Translations under genes and position numbers: made by a program | Notes under the pieces: model-generated | The model's input: the letters and a program-made list of their open reading frames with translations, nothing else | What the model was told of the DNA's origin: nothing | Database searches by the model: none | Shown here: piece after piece, positions 35,871 through 45,181 of the stretch | How the letters are laid out: every line of letters begins with the position of its first letter | Position numbering within the stretch: position 1 is the stretch's first letter | NCBI GenBank assembly: GCA_027451885.1 | Contig: DAIDHX010000125.1 | Coordinates: forward strand, 21,215 to 85,214 | Reading direction: 5' to 3' | From: Planctomycetales bacterium | GTDB lineage: Bacteria > Planctomycetota > Planctomycetia > Isosphaerales > Isosphaeraceae | Length of the DNA: 64,000 nt

Positions 35871-37350
35871 CGGCGGCACGCCTCCTCAAGGGGTCTTCCT
35901 GGGTCGAGCTCGTGCTTTTTGGTGGATGTGGCCCGCCCCGGTCTCGGAGCGGCTTGGGCGACGGTCGAGAGTGGATCCCGCAGACATCATCGTTGCAGGC
36001 GACGTCGCGCGGCCGACTGGCCGCAATACGATTGTATCCGATCCGGCCCACAACGGCGACCCCGGGCACGTGGCCGAATGCGGCAAACGGCCAGTACAAG
36101 GGGAGCCAGCCGGCGATCGTGCGAAACGCATCAAACCCGGATGCCACACGCCCTTGCGTGTCCACCACGTGCATTGCTTCCATGCACGCTTCGGGAGTGA
36201 GCGTGGGATGGATCTTGCGGACATCCACCGCGGTGAGATCGACCGGTTCCAGGATCTGATCTGGATCCGACGCCGCGAGCAGGGCCATCCAGCCGCGGCA
36301 GCGTGGGCACGCGCCGTCGAAGAGCACGCGCAACGCTGGCTGTTCCGAGGCGGTTGCGAGACTGCGCAAATAACGACCGGAAACAAACGCAAGATTGGCC
36401 CCAAGCATGGCCACGCCGAATTCCGCGAGCCCAGGGTTTACGATTCCAATGCCCGCGTGCAGCGCGACGACGCCCAGCAGCACGAACGGCCGCGTGCGCC
36501 AGGGCCAGATGAGCACGGGATAGAGCAGCTCGAGTGCGAGGCTCAGATGGGTGAGAGCGGCGAGCAGGTTCGGCCAGCGCGCCAGCGCGGTGAGGTTGAA
36601 CCCAACGAATTCTCCGGCGGCGATGATCCGCCATGTCGCCTCGCCATTCCACCATGAGACGCCCTGGAGCTTTGCCAGCCCGGCGGTGGCGTAGATGAGG
36701 GCGAGATGGAGCTGAATCAGCCGGATGGTGAGATTGGCGGAGATCGAGGGCCGCGGCTTGCCGGGGATGGTTGGCTCAACCTGCCGCCCGAGCCCATCCG
36801 GCCGGTAACGCGGCGGGCGCGCGAGGGTGATCGCGCGTGCCTGCCGCCAGCGCTTCCAGAAACGATCGAATGAGACGCTCTGGCCGCTCGCGCCCGTGAC
36901 GGCGAGATAGAAAAGCAGCATCGAGAGGACCTGGTCGAACCCAAAGACCGACGCGGGCGACCTGCGCACCGTGGAGACGATGATCACCCAGGCAAGCACG
37001 GCCGTCACACGGCTGAAGGCGCCCGCCGCGAAAAGCGCGAGCACGCCCAGGCACGCGACCCAGGCGGGACGGAGCAGGGCGTCGGGCACAAGGAACCAGA
37101 TCGACCATTGCAGCGGGCGCTGCGCGTGCCAGACAAGATCCGCACTCGCCCAGCTTCCCCGGCCAAGATAAGCCTCGAGATCCAGCCCCAGGACGAACAG
37201 GCTCCAGAAGGCGAGCAGGCCGGTGATGATCCGAATCAGCCCCAGCGCGGTGGGATCGGCAGGCGCGAAGAAAAACCCATCGAGACCGCTTTTCAGGTCA
37301 TGCCAGACTCGCGTTGTGTGGAGAACCGCGTCCCCTAGGAGCCTGCGCAC
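35863..37350 (-). CDS. HTTM-domain membrane protein fused to a DCC (DUF393) thiol-oxidoreductase domain
   Basis: About 495 residues. The N-terminal ~320 form a multi-helix HTTM domain (vitamin-K-dependent gamma-carboxylase-like). It has LGLIRIITGLLAFWSLFVLG, FDQVLSMLLFYLAVTG, the conserved IQLHLALIYATAGLAKLQG and WWNGEATW. From residue ~340 a DUF393 domain begins with the redox motif FDGACPRCRGW (DxxCxxC). GTG 37350 is chosen because GGAG lies 7 bp upstream; this overlaps the upstream gene by 16 bp. HTTM proteins in bacteria have no settled reaction; the fused thiol centre suggests redox chemistry at the membrane. Confidence 0.88.
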   Translation of the reverse strand: MRRLLGDAVLHTTRVWHDLKSGLDGFFFAPADPTALGLIRIITGLLAFWSLFVLGLDLEAYLGRGSWASADLVWHAQRPLQWSIWFLVPDALLRPAWVACLGVLALFAAGAFSRVTAVLAWVIIVSTVRRSPASVFGFDQVLSMLLFYLAVTGASGQSVSFDRFWKRWRQARAITLARPPRYRPDGLGRQVEPTIPGKPRPSISANLTIRLIQLHLALIYATAGLAKLQGVSWWNGEATWRIIAAGEFVGFNLTALARWPNLLAALTHLSLALELLYPVLIWPWRTRPFVLLGVVALHAGIGIVNPGLAEFGVAMLGANLAFVSGRYLRSLATASEQPALRVLFDGACPRCRGWMALLAASDPDQILEPVDLTAVDVRKIHPTLTPEACMEAMHVVDTQGRVASGFDAFRTIAGWLPLYWPFAAFGHVPGVAVVGRIGYNRIAASRPRDVACNDDVCGIHSRPSPKPLRDRGGPHPPKSTSSTQEDPLRRRAADD

Positions 37351-37982
37351 GGGAAATCTCCAACCCACTCGGGGGTGGTAAAGAGACTTTCGTCGAACAG
37401 GTCGAAACGTCCCACGGAGGGAGTGTCGAGCGCCTCGATCACATCCCCGCGATCGGGAATCTGATGGAGCGTGATTTGCCAGGTCACCTGGCCGCATCCC
37501 GGATACAGGCGGCAGAGCCGATCGGCAAAAGAGCGGGCGAGCCGGCTCTGGGAGGATCGGCCGGTTGTGGTTCGGGCGTCCTGCGCATCCAGCAAGAGGG
37601 CGTGCGCCAGGGCAAGCTGCCGCTGCCGCCGAAGCGGCGGACCCGCAACCACGCGCTCGGGGATCCGGATCTTTTGCTCGGGCCGGCCATCCTCAAAATG
37701 GAGCGTGGCGATCGCGATGGGCGTCGCCGGCGGTTCCACGTAGAACCGGTACGAATAACCCAGGTCGGCCAGGTCAAAATAGGGCGTGAAGAAGCGCGCC
37801 AGACGCTGTTCCAGTGGCGACGACGGTTCCGACCCGATCGCACCCGCGAACAGGGCGGCAAGATGAAACGCCAGCGCTGCTCCTACCAGCCGCTTTTGCC
37901 AGGCCGGCCAGACGCCCGATCCGGCGGCGGGGTCAGCGCCTCGACCATCACTCGGCTTCGTTCTCGCCAAACCGCGTCCCAT
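37335..37982 (-). CDS. Membrane-anchored hypothetical protein of the HTTM operon, 215 aa
   Basis: One transmembrane anchor near residues 33-52 (LVGAALAFHLAALFAGAIG) is followed by an extracytoplasmic or periplasmic domain. That domain has FFTPYFDLADLGYSYRFYVEPP and WQITLHQIPDRGDV. GGGGGAG lies about 5 bp before the ATG. Proteins of this layout precede HTTM genes in several bacteria as I recall, and the 16-bp overlap with the downstream HTTM-DCC gene argues for a stoichiometric partner. No catalytic motif is seen. Confidence 0.8.
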   Translation of the reverse strand: MGRGLARTKPSDGRGADPAAGSGVWPAWQKRLVGAALAFHLAALFAGAIGSEPSSPLEQRLARFFTPYFDLADLGYSYRFYVEPPATPIAIATLHFEDGRPEQKIRIPERVVAGPPLRRQRQLALAHALLLDAQDARTTTGRSSQSRLARSFADRLCRLYPGCGQVTWQITLHQIPDRGDVIEALDTPSVGRFDLFDESLFTTPEWVGDFPCAGS

Positions 37983-38201
37983 CCCGCTCCCCCAAATTCA
38001 CCACACGCTCGTGCTGTGCGCCAGATTCCGCGCTGCTGCTCCTGGTTCTACGTCTTACGGATGCTCGTGGTCATCATTGGCGCTCACGCGAGACCTGGCA
38101 ACCGCGGTCTCGGTGCCAACCCTCAACCGTGACGTCCAGGCAGTCGGAATTTCCGGCCGGCCAGTCACCATATTTTAGCTAGTCGCATTATCTTTTCTAT
38201 T

Positions 38202-38231
38202 TTGACTGCGCTGTTGAAAATGGGGTATGAT
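38202..38231 (+). promoter_or_regulatory. Sigma-70 promoter for the Cys/Tyr-rich protein
   Basis: TTGACT (38202-38207) and TATGAT (38226-38231) with an 18-bp spacer, in an AT-rich stretch that stands out from the GC-rich surroundings. Expected transcript start is near 38238, giving a leader of about 180 nt. Confidence 0.65.
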
Positions 38232-38332
38232 GGTTGTTAGATTATGGGCTGGTTAGGTCGAGAATGGCGATTGGCTCGATTTAACGTCTTTTTGAGGGAT
38301 CAGGCCCGGAGTGGTCAGGGAATCGACTGAGG

Positions 38333-38423
38333 GGCAACTGGCGGAATCACATGGTCGAGTGGGTCCTTCCGCAAGCGATTATTTCGGAAGGACTTCAGGT
38401 TAGGCAACTGGGAGAATCACATG
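38333..38423 (+). promoter_or_regulatory. Structured leader: duplicated start motif flanking a hairpin
   Basis: A 21-bp motif containing a ribosome-binding-site-like run and ATG occurs at 38333-38353 and 38403-38423, with 19 of 21 identical. Between them GTCCTTCCG (38363-38371) pairs perfectly with CGGAAGGAC (38385-38393) around a 13-nt loop. The second copy holds the actual GGGAG and start codon. The first ATG is in a different frame. Confidence 0.65.
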
Positions 38424-39086
38424 CAGGGTACCGTCGTGATGTTGATCGCCCTGAGCAATCTGGGCTGTCACAACAAGTGCTACAACACGGTTTACAGTCC
38501 TCCATCGTACGCGTACAGCGGCTGCTATAGCGGCGGTTGCTACGCGAACGTTCAGCCGCATTTTATGCCGGACTGCTACGTGGCGCCTTCGTGCTATTCG
38601 TCGTGCTATGCGACTGTGTACAGCGGTTGCTATGCGTCGGCGCAGGCGACGGGCTTCGGCGGCGGCTGTTATGGCGGCGGGTACAACTCGTGCTACTCCG
38701 CGAGCCACTGTGGCTGGGGTAGGAAGAGCGGTGGTTGCGGGCTCTTCAAGGGTTGTGGTCTGTTCAGCAAGCTGGGCTCGTGCTTCCAGCCGAAGTGCCT
38801 GTTCCCGACCAACTACTGCGATGATTTTGGCGGTCCGTATGCTTATGGGGCGCCTTATGATCCGCCGGTGTTCGGGTACGCTCTTGAGTACAACTACGGG
38901 ATGAACGGCTCGGGTGGTGCGATGACACCCGCGCAGCCTGTTTCGCCCGCGGCGGAGGCAGCGCCCCCCGCGCCTGCCGCACCCGCACCGATGGCGCCAC
39001 CGGCCCCAAGCTCGGTGACTCCTCCGCCTCCTCCCGCTCCTGCCGCGCCTGCCGCGGCGCCTCCCGCGCCCAAGCCGAACGCCTGA
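38421..39086 (+). CDS. Cys/Tyr/Gly-rich exported or lipid-anchored protein, 221 aa
   Basis: The short N-terminus with a hydrophobic run ends in LSNLGC, which could be a lipobox. The body repeats YSGCY-type units (YSGCYSGGCYANV, APSCYSSCYATVYSGCY) and has a GCGLFKGCGLFSK segment. The last 65 residues are Ala/Pro-rich. It resembles other planctomycete Cys/Tyr-rich small proteins, probably structural or disulfide-linked at the surface. Expression seems specially controlled: a strong promoter, a structured leader with a duplicated initiation motif and a clean terminator (39123-39163). No enzymatic domain is recognised. Confidence 0.8.
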   Translation: MQGTVVMLIALSNLGCHNKCYNTVYSPPSYAYSGCYSGGCYANVQPHFMPDCYVAPSCYSSCYATVYSGCYASAQATGFGGGCYGGGYNSCYSASHCGWGRKSGGCGLFKGCGLFSKLGSCFQPKCLFPTNYCDDFGGPYAYGAPYDPPVFGYALEYNYGMNGSGGAMTPAQPVSPAAEAAPPAPAAPAPMAPPAPSSVTPPPPPAPAAPAAAPPAPKPNA

Positions 39087-39122
39087 TCCTTTCCTGGCTT
39101 TCGGTGCGCTGGAATTCCCTGC

Positions 39123-39163
39123 CAGGCTGGCGAACCCTCCGGTTTGCCAGCCTGTTTTCGTTT
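39123..39163 (+). terminator. Rho-independent terminator
   Basis: CAGGCTGGC (39123-39131) pairs with GCCAGCCTG (39146-39154); an inner AACC/GGTT extends the stem. TTTTCGTTT follows. It lies 37 bp after the stop of the Cys/Tyr-rich gene. Confidence 0.9.
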
Positions 39164-39347
39164 CCGCAAAATCCGCCACAAACCACCACCGCTTGATCCG
39201 GCTTCCGTTCCCAGCCTCCGTTTCATATCCTAGGTTCGTGGTTCGGCACAGGGATGGCGACCCTCAGGGATGCCCGATGGATGAGGCTTCTCCGCGCGTC
39301 CCTCGCCGTCGCGCTGACTGGATTCGTCACCCGAGGGCAGACTGCTC

Positions 39348-40235
39348 ATGAACGCGGATCTTGAGAATCACGGCCACCCTCAGACCGGCCTCATGCACCC
39401 CGCCACAATGCCTATCCCCGAATTTACAAATGAGGACGAACGCAGGGAGTGGCTGCTCCAGGTCCTCGGTGAAGCGGCCTGCCGCAGGCTGGGGCTGATC
39501 CGAATCCCAGAGGACTTCGTGCTCTCGGTCGTCATCCCGGTCTACAACGAACGCCATACAATCCACGAAATCCTCAAACGCGTGCGGGGCGTGCCAATCC
39601 CCAAGCAGATCATCGTGGTCGATGATTACTCACGCGACGGCACCCGCGAAATCCTCCGCGAGCTCGCCGAACGCGAGCCAGACCTGGTCGTTGTCTTCCA
39701 CGAACGCAACCAGGGCAAGGGCGCTGCCCTGCGAACCGGGTTCAGGCATGCGACCGGACAGGTCGTCATCGTGCAGGACGCCGACCTCGAGTACGATCCC
39801 GACCAGTATCCCGAGCTGATCCAGCCGATCCTCGAAGGCAAGGCGGATGTCGTCTTCGGCTCTCGATTCATTGGTGAGACCCATCGCGTGCTCTATTTCT
39901 GGCACGCGATCGCCAACAAGGGGCTCACCCTGCTTTCGAACATGTTTACAAACTTGAATCTCACCGACATGGAAGTCTGTTACAAGGTCTTCCGCCGCGA
40001 GATTATTCAGGGGATCAGCCTCAAGAGCGACCGGTTCGGCTTCGAGCCCGAAGTCACGGCCAAGGTGGCTCGTTTTCGCCTGCCGGGGCAACCGGGCGAG
40101 CCGTCACGCTCCTGCCGGATTTACGAGATCCCGGTTTCTTACCACGGGCGGACCTATCGCGAGGGCAAGAAGATTGGCCTCAAGGATGGCTTCCAGGCCC
40201 TCTGGTGCATCGTTCGATTTGCTTTTGCCGACTGA
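39348..40235 (+). CDS. Family 2 glycosyltransferase (dolichol-phosphate-mannose-synthase-like)
   Basis: 295 residues, GT-A fold. Visible are [31 protein letters not shown] (nucleotide binding), [12 protein letters not shown], the DxD-type metal site in QDADLEYDP, and VFGSRF. There is no C-terminal membrane domain, so it probably uses a nucleotide sugar and a polyprenyl-phosphate acceptor at the inner face of the membrane. The conserved core starts near residue 57; the ATG at 39348 is kept because GAGGGCAG lies upstream. It is followed after 24 bp by the methyltransferase gene. Confidence 0.92.
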   Translation: MNADLENHGHPQTGLMHPATMPIPEFTNEDERREWLLQVLGEAACRRLGLIRIPEDFVLSVVIPVYNERHTIHEILKRVRGVPIPKQIIVVDDYSRDGTREILRELAEREPDLVVVFHERNQGKGAALRTGFRHATGQVVIVQDADLEYDPDQYPELIQPILEGKADVVFGSRFIGETHRVLYFWHAIANKGLTLLSNMFTNLNLTDMEVCYKVFRREIIQGISLKSDRFGFEPEVTAKVARFRLPGQPGEPSRSCRIYEIPVSYHGRTYREGKKIGLKDGFQALWCIVRFAFAD

Positions 40236-40259
40236 AGCGGGTCTTCCCTGAGGTACGCC

Positions 40260-41150
40260 ATGACGAAGCCAGCCGCCGGGTTGTTCATCCTGATTGGGGG
40301 ATGCTTATTCCTCGGTTGGCCTGCAGGCGGGCTGGCGCAGTCTGAGCCCGCCGCGCAGGATCGCCAGGCGACTCAGAAGGAGGACGCCACGGCCCGCGCG
40401 AAATCCGCCGGATCAAAGTCCAGGAGCCGCGTCGCGCGGAGCCGCGTTCGGACCCAGAAGCGCGATCCCAACGGTTTTTTCATGGGTCGGCGCATCGCTG
40501 AGGTCATGTCCTGGGAAGGGGCGGACTGGCTCGTGCGGGAGTCGCGCATTCGCGAGGAACAACCTGAGCTCATGCTCGACGCGCTCAAGCTTCCGCCTGG
40601 CGGCACTGTGGCCGACGTGGGCGCGGGGGTGGGCTACCACAGCATCCGCATGGCGCGCAGGGTCGGACCCAAGGGCACTGTGCTGGCCACGGACTTGCAA
40701 CCCGAGATGCTGCGGATGCTCCAGGAAAACGCACGCGCGGCGGGTGTGAAGAACATCAAGCCCATCCGATCAAGCCAGCGCGATCCGCGACTGCCGGAAG
40801 CCGCGGTGGATTTGATCCTGATGGTCGACGTTTACCACGAATGCACCGACCCCGAGTCGCTCCTCGCCGCGTTCAAGAAGGCCCTCAAGCCGGGCGGCCG
40901 GCTCGTGCTGGTCGAATTCCGCGGCGAGGATCCCGAGGTGCCCATCAAGCCCGAACACAAGATGACGCTCGAGCAGGTCCGCAAGGAGGTCGAGCCGCAG
41001 GGGCTCGAGTTCCAGGAATCGCTCGAGTTCCTGCCGTGGCAGCACGTGATCATCTTCAAGAAGCCGGTACCCAAAACACCCGCCCCAAAAGGCCAGGATA
41101 AGCCCGCCGAAGCATCACCAAAACCCGCCTCCCCCGCCGTGCCTCGTTGA
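40260..41150 (+). CDS. Exported class I SAM-dependent methyltransferase
   Basis: 296 residues. A signal peptide (LFILIGGCLFLGWPAGGLAQ) and a charged linker precede a Rossmann methyltransferase domain. The SAM-binding motif I is VADVGAGVGYHSIRMAR, the ribose-binding acidic residue follows in LATDLQPEMLRM, and motif IV-like is LILMVDVYHEC. The C-terminus is Pro/Lys/Ala-rich. FMGRRIAEVMSWEGADWLVR just before the domain is conserved in planctomycete homologues as I recall. The signal peptide on a SAM-using enzyme is unusual. GAGG lies 6-7 bp before the ATG. The substrate is unknown. Confidence 0.85.
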   Translation: MTKPAAGLFILIGGCLFLGWPAGGLAQSEPAAQDRQATQKEDATARAKSAGSKSRSRVARSRVRTQKRDPNGFFMGRRIAEVMSWEGADWLVRESRIREEQPELMLDALKLPPGGTVADVGAGVGYHSIRMARRVGPKGTVLATDLQPEMLRMLQENARAAGVKNIKPIRSSQRDPRLPEAAVDLILMVDVYHECTDPESLLAAFKKALKPGGRLVLVEFRGEDPEVPIKPEHKMTLEQVRKEVEPQGLEFQESLEFLPWQHVIIFKKPVPKTPAPKGQDKPAEASPKPASPAVPR

Positions 41151-41177
41151 TCCCTCCGCTCAGTATCTGGACGCCCC

Positions 41178-42872
41178 ATGACGAATACCGCTGAATCGGC
41201 CCTGCGCCCCCGTGTCGACCTGACTCTCGACCTCCTGCTTCCCACCTTGCTCATGATGGCCTTTGGCGGCATGACCTGGGCCGTGCGTGGTTGTTCCGGC
41301 TATGGCACGGTCGCGGGCTGTACCTTCGCTGGGATGATGTGGGGCGTGGGGTGGTGGTATCTGGGTAAGACAAGTCCCACTCGGCCTTATGCCTCGGGCT
41401 GGCTGGTGCTGGCCGTGGTCCTGGGCGTGGGGCTGGCTGGCGACGCAGGCTGGATGCAGTGGCCGGAATTCTTTCTGGGCAAGATGCTCACGAACGCAGG
41501 CAAGGGCGAGTCGGTTCCGATCTCGCGTACCTATGGCTTCGTCTGGATGTTCCTGGCGGGCATGCCCTGGGCGGGCATCGGCGCGTGCTTGCTGGCCTTC
41601 ACCGGCGGGCGCAAGCCTTCGACAGCGCGTACCTGGGCGCTCCGCATCGCTTGCGGGGCAGCAGGCTACATCGCGTTTACGCTGCTCAATAACCTGCATC
41701 CCGAGCTCGTGCTGCCGCTCTATCGCGAGCATCAGGCGAAATACGCCGACCTGGTCGCCAACCCCAACCTCAGACGCGTGACGATCGACACGCGCGAAAC
41801 GCTCCAGCACCTGGGCATCTACCTGGGCTTCCTGGCCTTTGAGCTGGGGCGGCTCGAATTGCGGAACGTCGTCCTGATCGCCACGGTGGGCATTCTCAAT
41901 GGTCTGGGCTGGGCGCTTTGCCAGGCCTGGAAATGGGCGCCTGGGCTCTGGCCGACGGGGCGATTCAATTACTGGCGCTGCTGGGAATCGTCGGGCGGAC
42001 TTAGCATTGGGCTGGCCTATGGCGTTGCGTTCTTCCTGGCCAATCGACGCATCGCCGCGAAGCCGAGCGACCCGGAGACGCAGCCAGGCGCCCTCGACGT
42101 CGCCAGCGGCGATCGCCTGCTCGTCTTTGCCGCGCTCGCCAATCTGACCTCGATGTTTCTCGGCGAGTGGCTCGGCGGCTGGGGTGAGACCTACTTCGCC
42201 GTGGCGATCGCAGGCGCTGTGATCGCCGACCTTTTCCAGACGAGGGCCGCGACCTCAGCCCAGGCCGATTCCTCCCCGCCGCGCGGCTCCGGCCGAATCT
42301 GGGGCGCAGGCGTCGGCGCTGCCATGATCGCGGGCCTGTTCCTCCCCGAGACCGGGCCAACCCTCCTCAAGTTCGGCTATCTGGTCGCCGCCTCAGGCAT
42401 TGCCTACGCGCTTCGACCCGCCTTTCGCCAGGGAGTCGAGCTCGCTGTGCCCGCCGCGACCCTCGACCGCGAATGGGAACGGTTCGGCCTGGGGCTCGGC
42501 CTGCTCATCGGCCTGGGCATCTCGATTCGCGCGGGGGTGAAGGGCTGGTGCAACATCTACCTTGGCAACGAGCGCTACTGGAGCGACCAGCTCTGGAAGT
42601 GGCTCGGCCCCGTGTTCTTGCTCTTGCTTGTTCTTTTATTTGTCCGGCTGGCACGGGCCGGCGCGCGGGACCGCAGCGCGGTCGGTCGGTATGCTTACGG
42701 CGTCCTCTGGCTCGTGATCCTGGTGCAAAATACGCTGGCGCAGCTTATTACAGGCCCGCCCACCGAGTGGACCGAAGTGGCGTTCAACATCTATTACGTC
42801 CTGCTGTTTTTGACGAGCGCGGTGATCGTCGTGTTGTATCGCAGGCTTTCGCTCGTGGCGAGCCATCAATAA
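41178..42872 (+). CDS. Polytopic membrane protein of unknown function, 564 aa
   Basis: At least ten predicted transmembrane helices spread along the whole chain, beginning LLLPTLLMMAFGGMTWAVRG and ending FNIYYVLLFLTSAVIVVLY. Glycine- and tryptophan-rich loops are well spaced (GCTFAGMMWGVGWWYLG, WKWAPGLWPTGRFNYWRCWES). It shows no transporter or enzyme signature that I recognise. Similar proteins occur in planctomycetes beside sugar or glycoside-hydrolase genes as I recall, and here a GHL6-type protein follows on the opposite strand with a 7-bp overlap of the 3' ends. A transport role for a glycan product is possible but speculative. Confidence 0.8.
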   Translation: MTNTAESALRPRVDLTLDLLLPTLLMMAFGGMTWAVRGCSGYGTVAGCTFAGMMWGVGWWYLGKTSPTRPYASGWLVLAVVLGVGLAGDAGWMQWPEFFLGKMLTNAGKGESVPISRTYGFVWMFLAGMPWAGIGACLLAFTGGRKPSTARTWALRIACGAAGYIAFTLLNNLHPELVLPLYREHQAKYADLVANPNLRRVTIDTRETLQHLGIYLGFLAFELGRLELRNVVLIATVGILNGLGWALCQAWKWAPGLWPTGRFNYWRCWESSGGLSIGLAYGVAFFLANRRIAAKPSDPETQPGALDVASGDRLLVFAALANLTSMFLGEWLGGWGETYFAVAIAGAVIADLFQTRAATSAQADSSPPRGSGRIWGAGVGAAMIAGLFLPETGPTLLKFGYLVAASGIAYALRPAFRQGVELAVPAATLDREWERFGLGLGLLIGLGISIRAGVKGWCNIYLGNERYWSDQLWKWLGPVFLLLLVLLFVRLARAGARDRSAVGRYAYGVLWLVILVQNTLAQLITGPPTEWTEVAFNIYYVLLFLTSAVIVVLYRRLSLVASHQ

Positions 42873-45043
42873 GTGATCACGAGAATCTCATGGATTCCCT
42901 CGATCGTGGCCTCGACGCGGCGATCGAGGGTCTTGACCGTGCTCTGGTCTCGAACTGCGCGGGCGCTTTGGATCGGGCGGTCGAGCTCGATGCGAACGCG
43001 GTAAATCGGCGAATCCTCGATCGGCGTGGGCAACACGAACGGCCGGTTCCGCGCGGGCATCGACTGCGGCGGCGAGGCGTAGGCCAGCAGATGCACGCGC
43101 ACGGTTCGCGTGCTGGGGTCATGGCTGGTCACGGCCTCGCAGAATGTGGGCGCCTGGATGGTGATCGTCGGCCTGGGGTTCAAGAGCCGCACCGCGTGGG
43201 CGATGAGCCTGCGCGCCTCGACGATGTGATGTTCGCTCGCGGTGGCGTGGTCGGGTGAGCCGGCGAAGGTAAGAACCTGCCCCTTGCCGATCGTGTTGAG
43301 CAGAACAGCCGGTCCCACGGGCGCCTCCGCGCTCATGGGCCACTCGGTCCCTTCGCGGCCCTCTTTTTGCCGCGTGGTGCGCCAGGGACGAAGAAGTTCG
43401 CCGATGGCCTGGGCCGACGCCGCCTCATACAGCGTGGCCGGCCCCTTCACCAGGAACGGCCAGTCGGGGCGAATGCCACCGCGGAACACCCCAGGCACGC
43501 TGGCGCCAAAACACATCCAGTTGTCCAGCGAATCAAGCCGCCCCTTCACCCTGGCCCCGACGAGCCGCTCGAACGCCGGATTCACAGCCGGCCTGCCGAG
43601 CGCATCATACTGCCCAGACTGCCCCGTGATGATCAGCTTGCCCCCCTCGCGCACATAATCGGAGAGCAGGGCAAGCTCAGTTTCCGAGAGTATCCCCACC
43701 TGCGGCAAGATCAACACCGGGAATGCACGGAGCGCCGCACGCGAGGCGTTCTCATCAAGAACAATGCCAAAAGGAATATGTTCATAGACAAGCGCCTTGT
43801 GCGCGCCCAGAATGCCTTGCATCCAGTCCGGGGCGTGCGCGCGGCCGATCCAGTCGCGCGACTTGCTGCTGTAATAGAGCCCAGCCTCGAAGTGGGGCGC
43901 CTGCCCCAGGTGCTCGCGAAGTGTCCGCGCGTCTTCAAACATCGCGGCGATGCGTTCGTACGTCTGCACATCAAGCCCGCCGTCGAAGCCTGTCTTGTCG
44001 ACCACCGTCACAAACGCGCCATGGGCCAGCAAGGTGAAGAGTTCCCACCGCAGATCGGCGAGCGGGCGCGTGGTCTGGTCGTGATACATTCTCACCCCAC
44101 GCTGCATCGCCACCTGGAACGGATGCCCGGGCGTGCTCGCGCGATAAAACTCGGCGTTAAAGCCCACCCCAAGCGCGCTGAATCCCCACACGCCCGTCTC
44201 GCCCGTCACGAAGTCGCCGTTGCCCGCGTGCTGCACCGGACGCTGGCCGACCTCGTATGAGAACGGCGGATTGCCGTGATAGTTAAAATCCACGCTCGCC
44301 GCGGGATTGGCCTGCTTGATCGCCGCGGCGAGCGCCTTCTCAAACTTCTGGCTCGACTGGTAGCGGAACGCGAGCATGTCCCGCCATGGCTCGTCCCAGC
44401 GCGCCTCTTTCGGCATGGGGTGCCTGTACTCAGCCTGGAATTGCTTCTGGCAGGTGTCGCAGTAGCAGCCGATCGGAGGCCCGAAACTTTGATCAAGCAT
44501 ATCAACATGAAAGCCGTCGATCCCGTATGCAAGCTGCTCGGCCATGATGGCCTTCATGGCCTCGAGATAGCCCGAGCGCAGGCAGAATCGGCCGAGCGGT
44601 TTGCCGTCCGGCCCGCGCATTTCCCACTCGGGATGGGCCTTGAGGAAGTGGCCACCCTGCTGCACCACGCAGTACGCAATGACGGGCATGTGCCGCGGCC
44701 TGGCCGTGGCCACCGCGTCTTTCAGGGGGTCACGATCCTTGAGCCCGGGGGCCCTGGGTAGAAGCTTCGAATTGTAGTAAGCGTAATCGCCATCGCGCGC
44801 CCAGATCACAACATACTCGCCATGCGCCTCGAGGCAGGCGCGCACAATCTCCGCGCCATTGAATCGAGCAGCATAGCGCGTGTCCGCCGGGTCGCTGTGG
44901 CCGAACTGAGCCCCCGTTGGGCCGACTTCCATGCCCACGATGGCGCGTTCGTACCAGGCGCGGGTGCCCGGCGCGGTTTGCCCCCGCGCGCTCGACGCCG
45001 AGAATGCGATGACTCCCAGTACGATCCACAATGGCTTCGTCAT
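42866..45043 (-). CDS. Exported glycosidase-like protein (GHL6 plus beta-galactosidase-trimerisation-like domain)
   Basis: 725 residues with a signal peptide (LWIVLGVIAFSASSARG). The N-terminal TIM-barrel resembles the hypothetical glycosyl hydrolase 6 group. It has VIWARDGDYAYYNSKL, YGIDGFHVDMLDQSFG with the likely acidic residues, and GCYCDTCQKQFQAEY. Residues ~430-640 resemble the GATase-like trimerisation domain of GH42 beta-galactosidases (FPVLILPQVGILSE, YVREGGKLIITGQSG). The substrate is unknown. It acts outside the cytoplasm. It ends against the convergent membrane-protein gene. Confidence 0.85.
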   Translation of the reverse strand: MTKPLWIVLGVIAFSASSARGQTAPGTRAWYERAIVGMEVGPTGAQFGHSDPADTRYAARFNGAEIVRACLEAHGEYVVIWARDGDYAYYNSKLLPRAPGLKDRDPLKDAVATARPRHMPVIAYCVVQQGGHFLKAHPEWEMRGPDGKPLGRFCLRSGYLEAMKAIMAEQLAYGIDGFHVDMLDQSFGPPIGCYCDTCQKQFQAEYRHPMPKEARWDEPWRDMLAFRYQSSQKFEKALAAAIKQANPAASVDFNYHGNPPFSYEVGQRPVQHAGNGDFVTGETGVWGFSALGVGFNAEFYRASTPGHPFQVAMQRGVRMYHDQTTRPLADLRWELFTLLAHGAFVTVVDKTGFDGGLDVQTYERIAAMFEDARTLREHLGQAPHFEAGLYYSSKSRDWIGRAHAPDWMQGILGAHKALVYEHIPFGIVLDENASRAALRAFPVLILPQVGILSETELALLSDYVREGGKLIITGQSGQYDALGRPAVNPAFERLVGARVKGRLDSLDNWMCFGASVPGVFRGGIRPDWPFLVKGPATLYEAASAQAIGELLRPWRTTRQKEGREGTEWPMSAEAPVGPAVLLNTIGKGQVLTFAGSPDHATASEHHIVEARRLIAHAVRLLNPRPTITIQAPTFCEAVTSHDPSTRTVRVHLLAYASPPQSMPARNRPFVLPTPIEDSPIYRVRIELDRPIQSARAVRDQSTVKTLDRRVEATIEGIHEILVITY

Positions 45044-45181
45044 CTTTGTTGTTCCGCGCCCAGGGCAATTGGTGGGGTCCGGGAATCTCGCGCAGTCGTC
45101 GCAACACCTGGCGTGTGGGACTCGCTTAAGCGGTCACGGCCACGGTTCACCATCGCAAAGCCACGGCACGGACGCCAGCCG

